Numbered from the stretch's first letter, positions 1-6,526 are shown. The stretch is DNA of 14,124 nucleotides from Bacteroidia bacterium (GCA_030539475.1 JAUNRY010000030.1:1-14124); one strand, 5' to 3'. The notes: generated by a model not told the origin, from the sequence alone. A program made the numbers and translations.

Positions 1-206
1 CCGGCTCACCTGAAGCGCAGATAGCATTGTTTTCATACCGTATTTCGCATTTGACCGATCATTTGAAGTCAAACAAAAAAGATTATAACACGGAGCGTTC
101 ATTGAAGATTTTAGTGGGTAAACGGCGCCGCTTGCTCGATTACCTGGTTGAAAAAGATATCGAAAGATATCGTGCAATCGTGAAAGAACTGGGCTTGAGA
201 AGATAA
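1..206 (+). CDS. rpsO: 30S ribosomal protein S15, 3' part
   Basis: This is the C-terminal part of ribosomal protein S15, a primary 16S rRNA-binding protein of the 30S platform that also takes part in a bridge to the 50S subunit. The reading frame enters at base 3 and runs 67 codons to TAA at 204-206. It opens with GSPEAQIALFSYRISHLTDH, the conserved S15 segment. The basic block KILVGKRRRLLDYL and the ending ELGLRR complete the typical C-terminal helices. S15 is usually about 89 residues, so roughly 22 N-terminal residues lie outside the window. A strong terminator begins 20 nt after the stop, so rpsO appears to end its transcription unit here. Identification is by characteristic family sequence and is very secure. 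Confidence 0.96.
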   Translation, partial: GSPEAQIALFSYRISHLTDHLKSNKKDYNTERSLKILVGKRRRLLDYLVEKDIERYRAIVKELGLRR

Positions 207-225
207 AAATTCTCAACAGAAAAAT

Positions 226-267
226 AAAAAGAGAGTAGGCAATAACAATGCGTTACTCTCTTTTTTT
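226..267 (+). terminator. Intrinsic terminator of rpsO
   Basis: A 12-bp perfect stem pairs AAAAAGAGAGTA (226-237) with TACTCTCTTTTT (254-265). The loop is 16 nt and a run of seven T lies at 261-267. It starts 20 nt after the rpsO stop. The A-run on the left arm means it could also stop transcription on the minus strand. Confidence 0.85.
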
Positions 268-351
268 GTTTATTATCAGCAGCTTACTTGGTAGATAAAA
301 AGGCAGCGATGCCGCGGATGAAAAAATATGTTATAAAACATATAATTTTAT

Positions 352-383
352 TTTGTCCGTTTCAGAAAAGTGGCTTATCTTTG
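352..383 (+). promoter_or_regulatory. Bacteroidetes sigma-A type promoter for candidate small RNA
   Basis: A -33 element TTTG (352-355) and a -7 element TATCTTTG (376-383) are separated by 20 nt, an excellent match to the phylum's TTTG/TAnnTTTG consensus. Transcription would start around 389-391. No protein start codon with a usable frame follows before the terminator at 446. Confidence 0.75.
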
Positions 384-388
384 CATCG

Positions 389-479
389 ATAACCTAAAAC
401 AATCTTTTTTACCTTACTGCTGATAACAAGATAAACCGAAGACAAAAGAGGTCATCTCGATCGAGGTGACCTTTTTTTT
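389..479 (+). ncRNA. Candidate small RNA, about 90 nt, unassigned family
   Basis: This is a self-contained transcription unit. A consensus promoter ends at 383 and a strong intrinsic terminator ends at 479, with no reading frame of useful length between. The 5' two thirds (about 389-445) are A-rich and weakly structured, with a U-run at 405-410, and the 3' end is the terminator hairpin. This layout is typical of bacterial intergenic small RNAs. It also resembles the promoter-plus-terminator definition of Bacteroidales motifs such as Bacteroidales-1, but I cannot assign it to that or any other family by eye. It is too short and too unstructured for tmRNA, RNase P RNA or classical 6S RNA. The 5' end is estimated from the promoter and may be off by a few bases. 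Confidence 0.55.
446..479 (+). terminator. Intrinsic terminator of the candidate small RNA
   Basis: The stem AGGTCA(449-454)-T-CTC pairs with GAG-G-TGACCT(467-472), with one T-G wobble and loop GATC (459-462). Eight T follow at 472-479 and pair in part with the preceding A-run. Confidence 0.85.
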
Positions 480-482
480 AGT

Positions 483-518
483 AAAAATCCCGACCGCGTT
501 GAGCAGTCGGGATTTTTT
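483..518. terminator. Second, bidirectional intrinsic terminator
   Basis: A perfect 12-bp stem pairs AAAAATCCCGAC (483-494) with GTCGGGATTTTT (506-517) around an 11-nt loop. A T-run follows on both strands. On the plus strand it backs up the terminator ending 4 nt upstream. On the minus strand it is the first good terminator after the GH123 gene, about 250 nt past its stop. Confidence 0.8.
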
Positions 519-573
519 ACGAATCATCCGAAATATTTGTGTACAGTATATATATAGTACAATATCTGAATAG

Positions 574-663
574 ATTTCTCCCTGCGGTTGAAATGACAGT
601 TCATTGATTCTTTCACTCGCATTCTATGCACAGGCTTGCCACTTCGACCGTAGGGAGAAGTTT
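574..663. repeat. REP-like inverted repeat pair
   Basis: The arm ATTTCTCCCTGCGGTTGAAAT (574-594; 21 nt including the first A) is matched in inverted orientation by 641-661 plus flanking bases. Seventeen of 21 positions agree, and three of the four differences can still pair as G-U. The spacer is about 46 nt. The core TTCTCCCTnCGGTnGAAAT resembles the dispersed intergenic palindromic elements common in Bacteroidetes genomes. Only this pair is seen in the window. Confidence 0.5.
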
Positions 664-739
664 CGAACACTGTCTAATAAAGCCCTCGGTATTCTTTACA
701 AGCAAAAAATGAACAAACGTATGGTTGCTCCACATTCTT

Positions 740-758
740 TCGGGTTGTCCCGATTTTT
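740..758 (+). terminator. Weak terminator-like hairpin, plus strand
   Basis: A 5-bp stem TCGGG (740-744) / CCCGA (749-753) with loop TTGT is followed by five T (754-758). It would stop plus-strand transcription before it enters the GH123 gene from the rear. The stem is short, so confidence is low. Confidence 0.35.
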
Positions 759-767
759 ACATGCGAA

Positions 768-2516
768 TTATCGCGATAATTCTTCCAGCAATTTCTTTCC
801 GTCTCTCATCAATCCTTCCAGATCGGTTGGTTTTTGCAGGATATTGAAACGGGAAACCATTTCATTCAGTTGTGCAAGTTTTTCGGGTTCGTTTTGGAAC
901 TTCTCACGCAGAATGCGGATTTTTTCGGCATCCTGAATACCTTCGCGCAAGCGTTCGAAACGGATGGAACTGCGCCCTTCGGGATAAATCACATAGGTGT
1001 CGCCGGCAGGCCAGGTGCGGAATCGTGAATCCAGCAGCGGTTCTTTTACCCAACTGTTGTATGCCCAGCGAAGAAACCCATCGAAACCGGCGGCCACGGT
1101 GTACCACCCGATAAATGCGCCTTCGGCAGGAGCGGAAAAGGTGAAAACATTGGGAAATACGTCGGCGCAGCATACGTACCACGTGGTTACGTATCCTTTT
1201 TCGGCGCGGTATTTTCTGTCTTCTTCATCAACGGTTGCGCCGTGTGCTACGCACAAATCGGTCAGTTGGTCGGGATATTCTTTGTAGCTTTTGTGGTTAT
1301 CGGCCAATGCCACGCCCATCCCCGGCGCGGTTTCTTCCAGTAACTTCAACATTGCTTTCATTTCGGCCGGGCTGCGCTCGTCCATGGCGATGCGGGTGAT
1401 TTTGCGCCAGCCTTTTTCATCCAGGTGTTTTACGAATTCTTCCAGAAACGGAACCCACATATCGGCATATTCCTGTGTGCCGGGTGCGGCGGAAACCTGC
1501 ACTTCTTCGCCGGTTTCTTCATCGGTGTAGAACAATAAATTTCCCCAAGGAACCATTGAGTAACAGTTAATCTGGTCTTTTATTCCCAACTCCATCATGA
1601 AATTCACCCAATTATCGAATATGGTAAAATCGTATTCCCACGAACCGTCTTTTTTCTTTGTCCAGCCAATCATGGAGTCAAACGCATCTTCGGTTTGTCC
1701 GTTCCACGGGCGTTTGTTGAGTGTGGCGGTAATTACTTTTTGCCCGGCATCGGCCAGCATTTTCATGGGTGCACGCAGGGCTTCCCAATGTGCTTGCGAC
1801 CATTTCTCAACTCCGGCTACGCGTGCCACGGCATACGGATTTTGCCACAAATCGAGGTGGAATTTCCAATCCGTCGCGGGCGGAAGCGTTTGCGGCAACA
1901 CTTCGAGCTGGAAGGTGAAAGCTTCTTTCTTTTTGCCGTCGGCAAACAGTTGGAATGTAGATGAATAAACACCTTCGGCGGCATCGGCGGGAACATCCAA
2001 CGTAATCCAGATGGGGCGGGCGGTGTTTGGTGAAATATCGAAACAGGGCAGGTTGTCCAGCACATCGGGGCTGAGCGATGAGGCGTAATCTTCGGGTTTG
2101 CGGTAGCCGCATCCTTCGGCAAATTCATCGGTGATGACGTAACGAACGAATTGGATATTAGCGGCATCGGCCGGAATAACTTTTCCGTCGGATGTTTTAA
2201 AATCGGTAAACTCGCCGCGAATTTGTGAAATGCTGTCTTTGCCCCAAACTACTAATTGCGCGGAAACACGCTCGCCTTTCCAGGCCGTTCCTTTCCATTC
2301 CGATTGCGGCGCCACTTCGGGAATTTCGTGTTTCACGTAAAGCGCATCGATGCTTCCAACGGAGGCCTGCAAGCCATTGGGCACAGCGCTCCAGTCGGAT
2401 TCAACGGTTACGGGTAATTCGGCTTCGGCATACGTTTCGCAATTGGCCGGTTGTTGTTGCTGTACACATCCGCACACGAGCAGAAGTGCAAAAAGAGGTA
2501 GAAATAATTTTCTCAT
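768..2516 (-). CDS. GH123-family (DUF4091) glycoside hydrolase lipoprotein, probable beta-N-acetylgalactosaminidase
   Basis: This 582-residue protein is probably an exo-acting beta-N-acetylgalactosaminidase of family GH123, which removes terminal beta-linked GalNAc by a substrate-assisted mechanism. The N-terminus is a lipoprotein signal (MRKLFLPLFALLLVCGC, Cys17 the likely lipidation site), so the enzyme is membrane-anchored outside the cytoplasm. A beta-rich N-terminal domain (about 30-210) precedes the TIM-barrel catalytic domain (about 215-500). The motif RIAMDER carries the adjacent Asp379-Glu380 pair expected of GH123 catalytic residues. The C-terminal segment RTWPAGDTYVIYPEG followed by RFERLREGIQDAE is the hallmark of the former DUF4091 domain. 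A consensus promoter lies just upstream, so it can be transcribed on its own. The family assignment is firm; the exact sugar specificity is inferred, because many DUF4091 proteins are uncharacterized. Confidence 0.85.
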   Translation of the reverse strand: MRKLFLPLFALLLVCGCVQQQQPANCETYAEAELPVTVESDWSAVPNGLQASVGSIDALYVKHEIPEVAPQSEWKGTAWKGERVSAQLVVWGKDSISQIRGEFTDFKTSDGKVIPADAANIQFVRYVITDEFAEGCGYRKPEDYASSLSPDVLDNLPCFDISPNTARPIWITLDVPADAAEGVYSSTFQLFADGKKKEAFTFQLEVLPQTLPPATDWKFHLDLWQNPYAVARVAGVEKWSQAHWEALRAPMKMLADAGQKVITATLNKRPWNGQTEDAFDSMIGWTKKKDGSWEYDFTIFDNWVNFMMELGIKDQINCYSMVPWGNLLFYTDEETGEEVQVSAAPGTQEYADMWVPFLEEFVKHLDEKGWRKITRIAMDERSPAEMKAMLKLLEETAPGMGVALADNHKSYKEYPDQLTDLCVAHGATVDEEDRKYRAEKGYVTTWYVCCADVFPNVFTFSAPAEGAFIGWYTVAAGFDGFLRWAYNSWVKEPLLDSRFRTWPAGDTYVIYPEGRSSIRFERLREGIQDAEKIRILREKFQNEPEKLAQLNEMVSRFNILQKPTDLEGLMRDGKKLLEELSR

Positions 2517-2544
2517 TTTACAGATAAATTTGATGATGGAGGTG

Positions 2545-2576
2545 CAAAGATACTGAGGTTAGGCTGGAAAATCAAA
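2545..2576 (-). promoter_or_regulatory. Promoter of the GH123 gene
   Basis: On the minus strand, TTTG (complement of 2573-2576) and TATCTTTG (complement of 2545-2552) are separated by exactly 20 nt. The predicted leader is about 20 nt. The promoter lies in the 66-nt gap after the phosphodiesterase gene, with the -33 box 7 nt beyond that gene's stop. Confidence 0.75.
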
Positions 2577-2582
2577 CAAAGT

Positions 2583-3338
2583 TTAATTTTTACTGTCGGG
2601 TAAGCTATGGAAAAACAGGGATGATTCAACCGGTTTATCGGTTCCTATAAAATCCACATTCAGATTGAACAACGTTTTCCATGCAATTTCGGTATCAGGC
2701 GCTGCCCAAAACCGGATGGGCTTTTCTAATAATTTCATTTGGTTGATGATGCGCTCAATTTCTGTTATTTCTGTAGCAGTTGGGTGTTGGCGGCCGTTCC
2801 ATTGTGAGAAGTTCCTGAAATTCAGACTTACCAGAGCTACTTTGTCCGGATTTTCGGGTTTGTCGGTCGATTGCCAATCGAAGAAGATGAAAGCAGGATA
2901 GTTTTTATACTCAGTTGGGTTGGGACGGCTTCCCGAAATAACTATTTTTACCCCATGCTGATTTTTGGGATAAAGGTATTGCGCAAAAGGCTTCAATTCT
3001 TCTACAATTTTATCTAAGGCCGGATGTGCTTCGGTTTTTATATCGATAAGCAGTTGAATGGGGCGCGATGTGATATTTTTCTCCACAAATAATTGCCGGA
3101 TTGGCGAGAGATAAAGGCTTTGCAGCGTTCGAGAGCGTTGAATTTCTTCCCGGTCGTGCGCTACAAAAAGCGTGTCGTTTACCAGATGTACGTCGGCCTC
3201 GATAGAAGATGCACCAACGGAATACGCTTTCCAAAAGGGAACATTTTGTTCATAATCGTTGTGCGAATGAATTTGTTGAGATCGGGTTGCTTGGAATGAT
3301 CCGAAAAATAAAACAAGCGATAAAATAAAGATTTTCAT
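2583..3338 (-). CDS. Exported GDPD/PI-PLC-like phosphodiesterase (AIM6-like)
   Basis: This 251-residue protein belongs to the PLC-like TIM-barrel phosphodiesterase superfamily (glycerophosphodiester phosphodiesterase / phosphatidylinositol phospholipase C type). It has a cleavable signal peptide (MKIFILSLVLFFGSFQATRS, with cleavage probably before QQ). The acid-base and metal-binding signature follows: HSHNDY (His24, His26, Asn27), EADV (Glu48, Asp50) and VAHD (His61), corresponding to the H, ExD and H motifs of GDPD enzymes. At about 230 mature residues it is compact. The HNDYEQ and SIEADVHLV segments are those of the AIM6-like branch, whose substrate is unknown. It probably cleaves a phosphodiester in the periplasm or at the surface, possibly a lipid headgroup. 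There is no clear terminator before the downstream GH123 gene, so some readthrough is possible. Confidence 0.8.
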   Translation of the reverse strand: MKIFILSLVLFFGSFQATRSQQIHSHNDYEQNVPFWKAYSVGASSIEADVHLVNDTLFVAHDREEIQRSRTLQSLYLSPIRQLFVEKNITSRPIQLLIDIKTEAHPALDKIVEELKPFAQYLYPKNQHGVKIVISGSRPNPTEYKNYPAFIFFDWQSTDKPENPDKVALVSLNFRNFSQWNGRQHPTATEITEIERIINQMKLLEKPIRFWAAPDTEIAWKTLFNLNVDFIGTDKPVESSLFFHSLPDSKN

Positions 3339-3358
3339 ACAACTAATTTTGATTTGTA

Positions 3359-3366
3359 CAAAAATA
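3359..3366 (-). promoter_or_regulatory. Possible -7 element for the phosphodiesterase gene
   Basis: The minus strand reads TATTTTTG, matching TAnnTTTG, about 20 nt before the start codon. No good TTTG is found at the expected -33 distance, so this is only a partial match. Confidence 0.35.
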
Positions 3367-3411
3367 AGGATAAAATGTTACGGAATAATGAAGTTGATGG
3401 GTAATATTTTT

Positions 3412-4287
3412 TCACTCCAGCATAAAGTGCATTTGCGGTGTTTTTTCGGGGAAAATGGAGCGAATCGGTTCGTTTTCCTGCGATGTGTGATACCCCAACA
3501 GCGCTTGCGCTAATGGGCGGATATTGAGCTTGAAAGACGATGAGCCTTGCGTGTTTTTCTTGATGGATTCTCCTTCGGAGATTACAAAAGCGGAGTTGTT
3601 GGCTGATAGTAATTCATCGTGAACGGATACGGAAAATGATTTTTGTTTGTATCGGTTTGCGAAAAGCGACAGCAATTTCTCCGCATCAATTACACGCGCC
3701 ATCCCGATAAGGCTTTTTTTGGAGGGAAAACCGAAAAGCGCCGCTTCTTCTACAATTGCCCTGAAATCATCAAACGACTTTTGTACGGTCATATCTTTCT
3801 GACGAAACCAGGTGTTGAACTCGCGCCACGCGGCATGCAAATCGCCGGGATGATCTTCGATTAACTTTTTCAACGGCGGCAATTCTTCCGTTCCGGCATC
3901 AAAAGTTTGTGCGAAACCGTATTTATCGTAAAATTTCAGCAGCCACGATTCCTGCGGAACAAGCAGCATGAGCGGTACATTGTTTTTTTGCGCGTGTTCG
4001 AAACTCGCCAGCAGCAATTTATCCATATAGCCTTTCTTCCGGGCTTGGGGCAAGGTGCAAACGCCGGAATGGTAGAGGACAGGAATTTCGGTTCCGCAAA
4101 ACGTAAACTGATAAGGCAGCATTTGCAATGATGCCACCGCTTTTTCGCCTTCGAAATAAATCAGCGTGTTTTCGTTGCGGTACTTCTCCCGAAAATATAT
4201 TTCCATATAATCGTCGGAGTCGCCGAAAACGGTTTTCCACATGTCGTAAACTTGTTGCTTGGTTGTATCGCCGGCATATTTTATCAT
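3412..4287 (-). CDS. Eis-like GNAT-family N-acetyltransferase
   Basis: This 291-residue protein has an N-terminal GNAT acetyl-CoA-binding domain. The segment VLYHSGVCTLPQARKKGYMD (residues 70-89) is motif A, with Arg83-Lys-Lys-Gly86 forming the pyrophosphate-binding loop. LLKFYDKYGFAQ (116-127) is the typical GNAT end motif. The protein continues with a second region and then MARVIDAEKLLSLFANRY (196-213) and following, resembling the sterol-carrier-like C-terminal domain of Eis acetyltransferases, though it is shorter than Eis (about 400 residues). It starts 5 nt after the stop of the DUF2156 gene and is surely cotranscribed with it. Its substrate is unknown; Eis proteins acetylate amines, including aminoglycosides, but resistance must not be assumed here. 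The fold is secure; the Eis-like C-terminus is a judgement from a few motifs. Confidence 0.8.
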   Translation of the reverse strand: MIKYAGDTTKQQVYDMWKTVFGDSDDYMEIYFREKYRNENTLIYFEGEKAVASLQMLPYQFTFCGTEIPVLYHSGVCTLPQARKKGYMDKLLLASFEHAQKNNVPLMLLVPQESWLLKFYDKYGFAQTFDAGTEELPPLKKLIEDHPGDLHAAWREFNTWFRQKDMTVQKSFDDFRAIVEEAALFGFPSKKSLIGMARVIDAEKLLSLFANRYKQKSFSVSVHDELLSANNSAFVISEGESIKKNTQGSSSFKLNIRPLAQALLGYHTSQENEPIRSIFPEKTPQMHFMLE

Positions 4288-4292
4288 GGCAA

Positions 4293-5192
4293 TTAATTCT
4301 TAAACCGCGCGTTGTATTTCTCGAGCAGGATATCGGGCTGATACGATAGCTTAGCGTTGCGTAAATTTTCTATGCCCATATCTTCTTCGCGGTTTATGTA
4401 CGTGAATTCGGATGCTTCGTTTTCTATGAATTGCTGATTGATAATGTTGTACGCGCCGTGGATGTTGGTGAATGCCTTTTCTACGTGAACGATGAAAGTG
4501 TCATCCGTAAGCCGCTCGCCGATGCTGAAAGCGGCAATTTCGTTGTTTACACAAATCAATCCGCCTTTCAAATCCAGGTATTCAAAATTTTCCAGCATCA
4601 AATTGGTGGCAAAATCGTCGTAAACCAGCGATGGGTCTTTGTCTTCTTTATTAACTTCCATCCATTTATCGAGCATTTCCCTGCACTCTTTCACCAGCGC
4701 CGGATTTCCGGTAAGCGTGTGGTATTTCCACTCGTTTTCGCGTTTAAAGCGGTTGATGTGGTTGCGTTTGCTTTGCAGTTTTTTCCCTTTGAGGTGTATC
4801 AGTTTTTCGCTGGAGTAAATGTAATCGGAAACGCTTCGGTTGAGTTTGTAGTTGAACGCATCGGGCATTGCCTCGTCTATTTTTGCTATCATTTCTTTTG
4901 TTAATCCCCGTATTTGGAAAGGAGAATTAAACTGCTTGTGGTCTTCCACAATAATATCGATGCCTTCTTTTATATTGCCCGCCCCGATGGGAAAAAGGTA
5001 TGAATTTCTGTTGTTGTTGTCGCGAAACCGGATAAAAAGCCAATCGGCCGTAACGGCAAACTCGGTGCCGAATCTTTTTGCCCAACTGTACAAATTGGTG
5101 AAGCAGAGGTCTGACGCTCTGTAATTTTGCAAGTTGAGAAATGAATTTATAATTTCTTTGTCTTTTAATTCAATGGATTGAAATGGTAGCAT
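4293..5192 (-). CDS. DUF2156 / phosphatidylglycerol lysyltransferase C-terminal domain protein
   Basis: This 299-residue soluble protein is of the DUF2156 family (LPG synthase C-terminal type), related to the catalytic domain of MprF, which moves an aminoacyl group from tRNA to a lipid. The fold is two GNAT-like halves. Recognizable blocks are NLYSWAKRFGTEFAV (33-47), GKKLQSKRNHINRFKRE (136-152) and INREEDMGIENLRNAKLSYQ (266-285), the last being the family's best-conserved stretch. It has no membrane segments, unlike full MprF, so it is not a complete lipid flippase-synthase. It is the first gene of a two-gene operon with the Eis-like acetyltransferase. A donor from aminoacyl-tRNA or acyl-CoA is possible. 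The family identity is firm and the biochemical role is unknown. Confidence 0.85.
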   Translation of the reverse strand: MLPFQSIELKDKEIINSFLNLQNYRASDLCFTNLYSWAKRFGTEFAVTADWLFIRFRDNNNRNSYLFPIGAGNIKEGIDIIVEDHKQFNSPFQIRGLTKEMIAKIDEAMPDAFNYKLNRSVSDYIYSSEKLIHLKGKKLQSKRNHINRFKRENEWKYHTLTGNPALVKECREMLDKWMEVNKEDKDPSLVYDDFATNLMLENFEYLDLKGGLICVNNEIAAFSIGERLTDDTFIVHVEKAFTNIHGAYNIINQQFIENEASEFTYINREEDMGIENLRNAKLSYQPDILLEKYNARFKN

Positions 5193-5250
5193 AAAAAATC
5201 AATAGTCTTATTTATTGAGTGAAAACAATCTTGTTTGAAAAAAGTTTAGC

Positions 5251-5278
5251 AAAAAAAGGGAATGACACGCGCCACTCC
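5251..5278 (-). terminator. Intrinsic terminator of trpS
   Basis: On the minus strand the stem GGAGTG (complement of 5273-5278) pairs with CATTCC (complement of 5259-5264) with one G-T wobble and an 8-nt GC-rich loop. Seven T follow (complement of 5251-5257). It lies about 27 nt after the trpS stop and separates trpS from the DUF2156 operon. Confidence 0.7.
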
Positions 5279-5304
5279 GTATTCGTTTGTAAATAATTGC
5301 GGAA

Positions 5305-6294
5305 TTAGAATTTCTTGAATCCTACAATTTGTCTTACTGCTTCGATGGTTTTTTTTGCGCTTTCGCGGGCCTTTTCGGCGCCTTCCTGAGTAACTTTGCG
5401 CAGGTACGCATCGTCTTTTTCAATTTCCAAAATCCTTTCCCGAATGGGAGAAGTAACGTTGATGATGTCTTGGGCCAGTTGTTTTTTCATATCTCCGTAG
5501 CGCATTTCGCAGCTGTTCCATTTGTTCTCGTAGTGTTGAACTACATCGGGCGCTGAAACCACTCGCATAATGGTAAACAGGTTTTCTATATAATCGGGTT
5601 TAACGGAATTTGGTTCGGTGGGCCCTGAATCGGTTAAGGCACGTTTCACTTTTTTCTCGATTTCCTTGGGCGAATCGGCCAGATAAATAGCGTTTCCTTC
5701 CGATTTTCCCATTTTTCCGCTGCCGTCTAAGCCGGGAATTTTTATCAGTTGTTCGCCGAAATTATACGCAACGGGTTCTTTAAAATATTCCACGCCGTAG
5801 AAATTATTGAAACGGCGGGCAAATTTGCGCGTCATTTCCAGGTGCTGCTCCTGATCTTTTCCCACGGGCACTTTATCGGCGTTGTGGATAAGAATATCGG
5901 CCGCCATCAATGTGGGGTAGGTAAGCAAGCCGGCGTTTACGTTTTCGGGCTGTTTGCGCGCCTTTTCTTTAAACGAAGATGTTTTGGCAAGCTCGCCCAT
6001 GTAAGCGTGCATGTTGAGGTAGAGATACAATTCGCTGATTTCGGGAACATCGCTTTGTATGTAAATTACCGATTTTTCGGGGTCGATGCCGGCTGCCAGA
6101 TAATCTACCAGCACGTTCTTAACGTTTCCGTGCAATTCTTTCGGATCGGGATGGGTGGTGAGCGAGTGAATATCGGCGATAAAAAAATAGCATTTGTTTT
6201 CGTCTTGCATGCGTATAAAATTGCGCAACGCGCCAAAATAATTTCCCAAATGCAGGTTGCCGGTTGAGCGGATTCCGCTGAGTACTGTATCCAT
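5305..6294 (-). CDS. trpS: Tryptophanyl-tRNA synthetase
   Basis: This cytoplasmic class I aminoacyl-tRNA synthetase charges tRNA-Trp with tryptophan. The chosen start (MDTVLSGIRSTGNLHLGNYF) gives 329 residues, the normal length for bacterial TrpS. The HIGH-type motif is NLHLGN (13-18). The KMSKS-type motif is KMGKS (194-198) within GLDGSGKMGKSEGN. The Rossmann core and the helical C-terminal domain are both present, and nothing appears broken. An in-frame ATG 38 codons upstream (6408) was rejected because that extension is unlike the family and would overlap the -7 promoter element at 6322-6329. The gene is divergent from the GH20 gene, sharing a 232-nt intergenic region, and ends before a clear terminator. 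Confidence 0.97.
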   Translation of the reverse strand: MDTVLSGIRSTGNLHLGNYFGALRNFIRMQDENKCYFFIADIHSLTTHPDPKELHGNVKNVLVDYLAAGIDPEKSVIYIQSDVPEISELYLYLNMHAYMGELAKTSSFKEKARKQPENVNAGLLTYPTLMAADILIHNADKVPVGKDQEQHLEMTRKFARRFNNFYGVEYFKEPVAYNFGEQLIKIPGLDGSGKMGKSEGNAIYLADSPKEIEKKVKRALTDSGPTEPNSVKPDYIENLFTIMRVVSAPDVVQHYENKWNSCEMRYGDMKKQLAQDIINVTSPIRERILEIEKDDAYLRKVTQEGAEKARESAKKTIEAVRQIVGFKKF

Positions 6295-6321
6295 GTTGAA
6301 ATTGATTGTTTTTTTGAAATG

Positions 6322-6329
6322 CAAAGATA
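6322..6329 (-). promoter_or_regulatory. -7 element of trpS promoter
   Basis: The minus strand reads TATCTTTG, a perfect TAnnTTTG match, 27 nt before the chosen trpS start. The -33 position carries only an A-rich sequence, so the match is half a promoter. Confidence 0.5.
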
Positions 6330-6479
6330 ATAAATATTTGCGGTTTACGATTTGGGAGTTGATGGATGTGAGTGTGGAATGGGATAAAAAGGGGGGAGAA
6401 GTTTCCACAAAAGAATAAAATTTGCGCTAAATTATTCAATTGGTTGAAGAATTTAGAAACTCCTTTTTCTTTTTTTCTT

Positions 6480-6487
6480 AAATTTGC
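6480..6487 (+). promoter_or_regulatory. -7 element of the GH20 gene promoter
   Basis: TAAATTTG matches TAnnTTTG and lies 39 nt before the GH20 start codon, preceded by a T-rich tract (6464-6480). No TTTG is found at the expected -33 distance. Confidence 0.45.
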
Positions 6488-6526
6488 AACGCTACAAACG
6501 AATCAAACAATTAAATTATCCATAAA

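Larger units (their letters stand above)
207..767. other. 561-nt gene-free region between rpsO and the GH123 gene
   Basis: No convincing protein gene lies here. The contents in order are: the rpsO terminator; a small hairpin at 302-313 (GGCA gcga TGCC); a 7-bp hairpin at 326-343 (ATATGTT ataa AACATAT) just before a promoter; a full Bacteroidetes promoter at 352-383; a roughly 90-nt candidate RNA; two tandem terminators at 446-518; an AT-repeat tract at 541-560; a REP-like inverted repeat at 574-663; and a plus-strand terminator-like hairpin at 740-758. A 110-codon open frame begins at 604, but it overlaps the end of the GH123 gene on the other strand and resembles no family I know. Confidence 0.7.

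Noticed and set aside
541..560. AT-rich tract flanked by GTAC on both sides, as a possible operator or attachment site
   Set aside because: The full 20 bp is not a true palindrome, and alternating TA runs arise easily by chance; no integrase is nearby.
604..936. Open reading frame of 110 codons on the plus strand
   Set aside because: Its second half is antisense to the GH123 gene, its first part runs through the REP-like repeat and a hairpin, and its composition resembles no known family.
3412..4287. Aminoglycoside resistance gene, because of the Eis-like layout
   Set aside because: Only general GNAT and weak Eis-like features are visible. The operon context with DUF2156 points to an unknown native role, so a resistance label is not supported.
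4431..4904. 157-codon plus-strand frame antisense to the DUF2156 gene
   Set aside because: It is rich in Val and Phe in the pattern of a reverse reading of a real gene, has no promoter and resembles no family.
5749..6267. 172-codon plus-strand frame antisense to trpS
   Set aside because: It lies fully within the conserved trpS gene and shows no independent signals.
6295..6408. Longer N-terminus for trpS starting at 6408
   Set aside because: The extra 38 residues are unlike TrpS proteins, and the extension covers the -7 promoter element.
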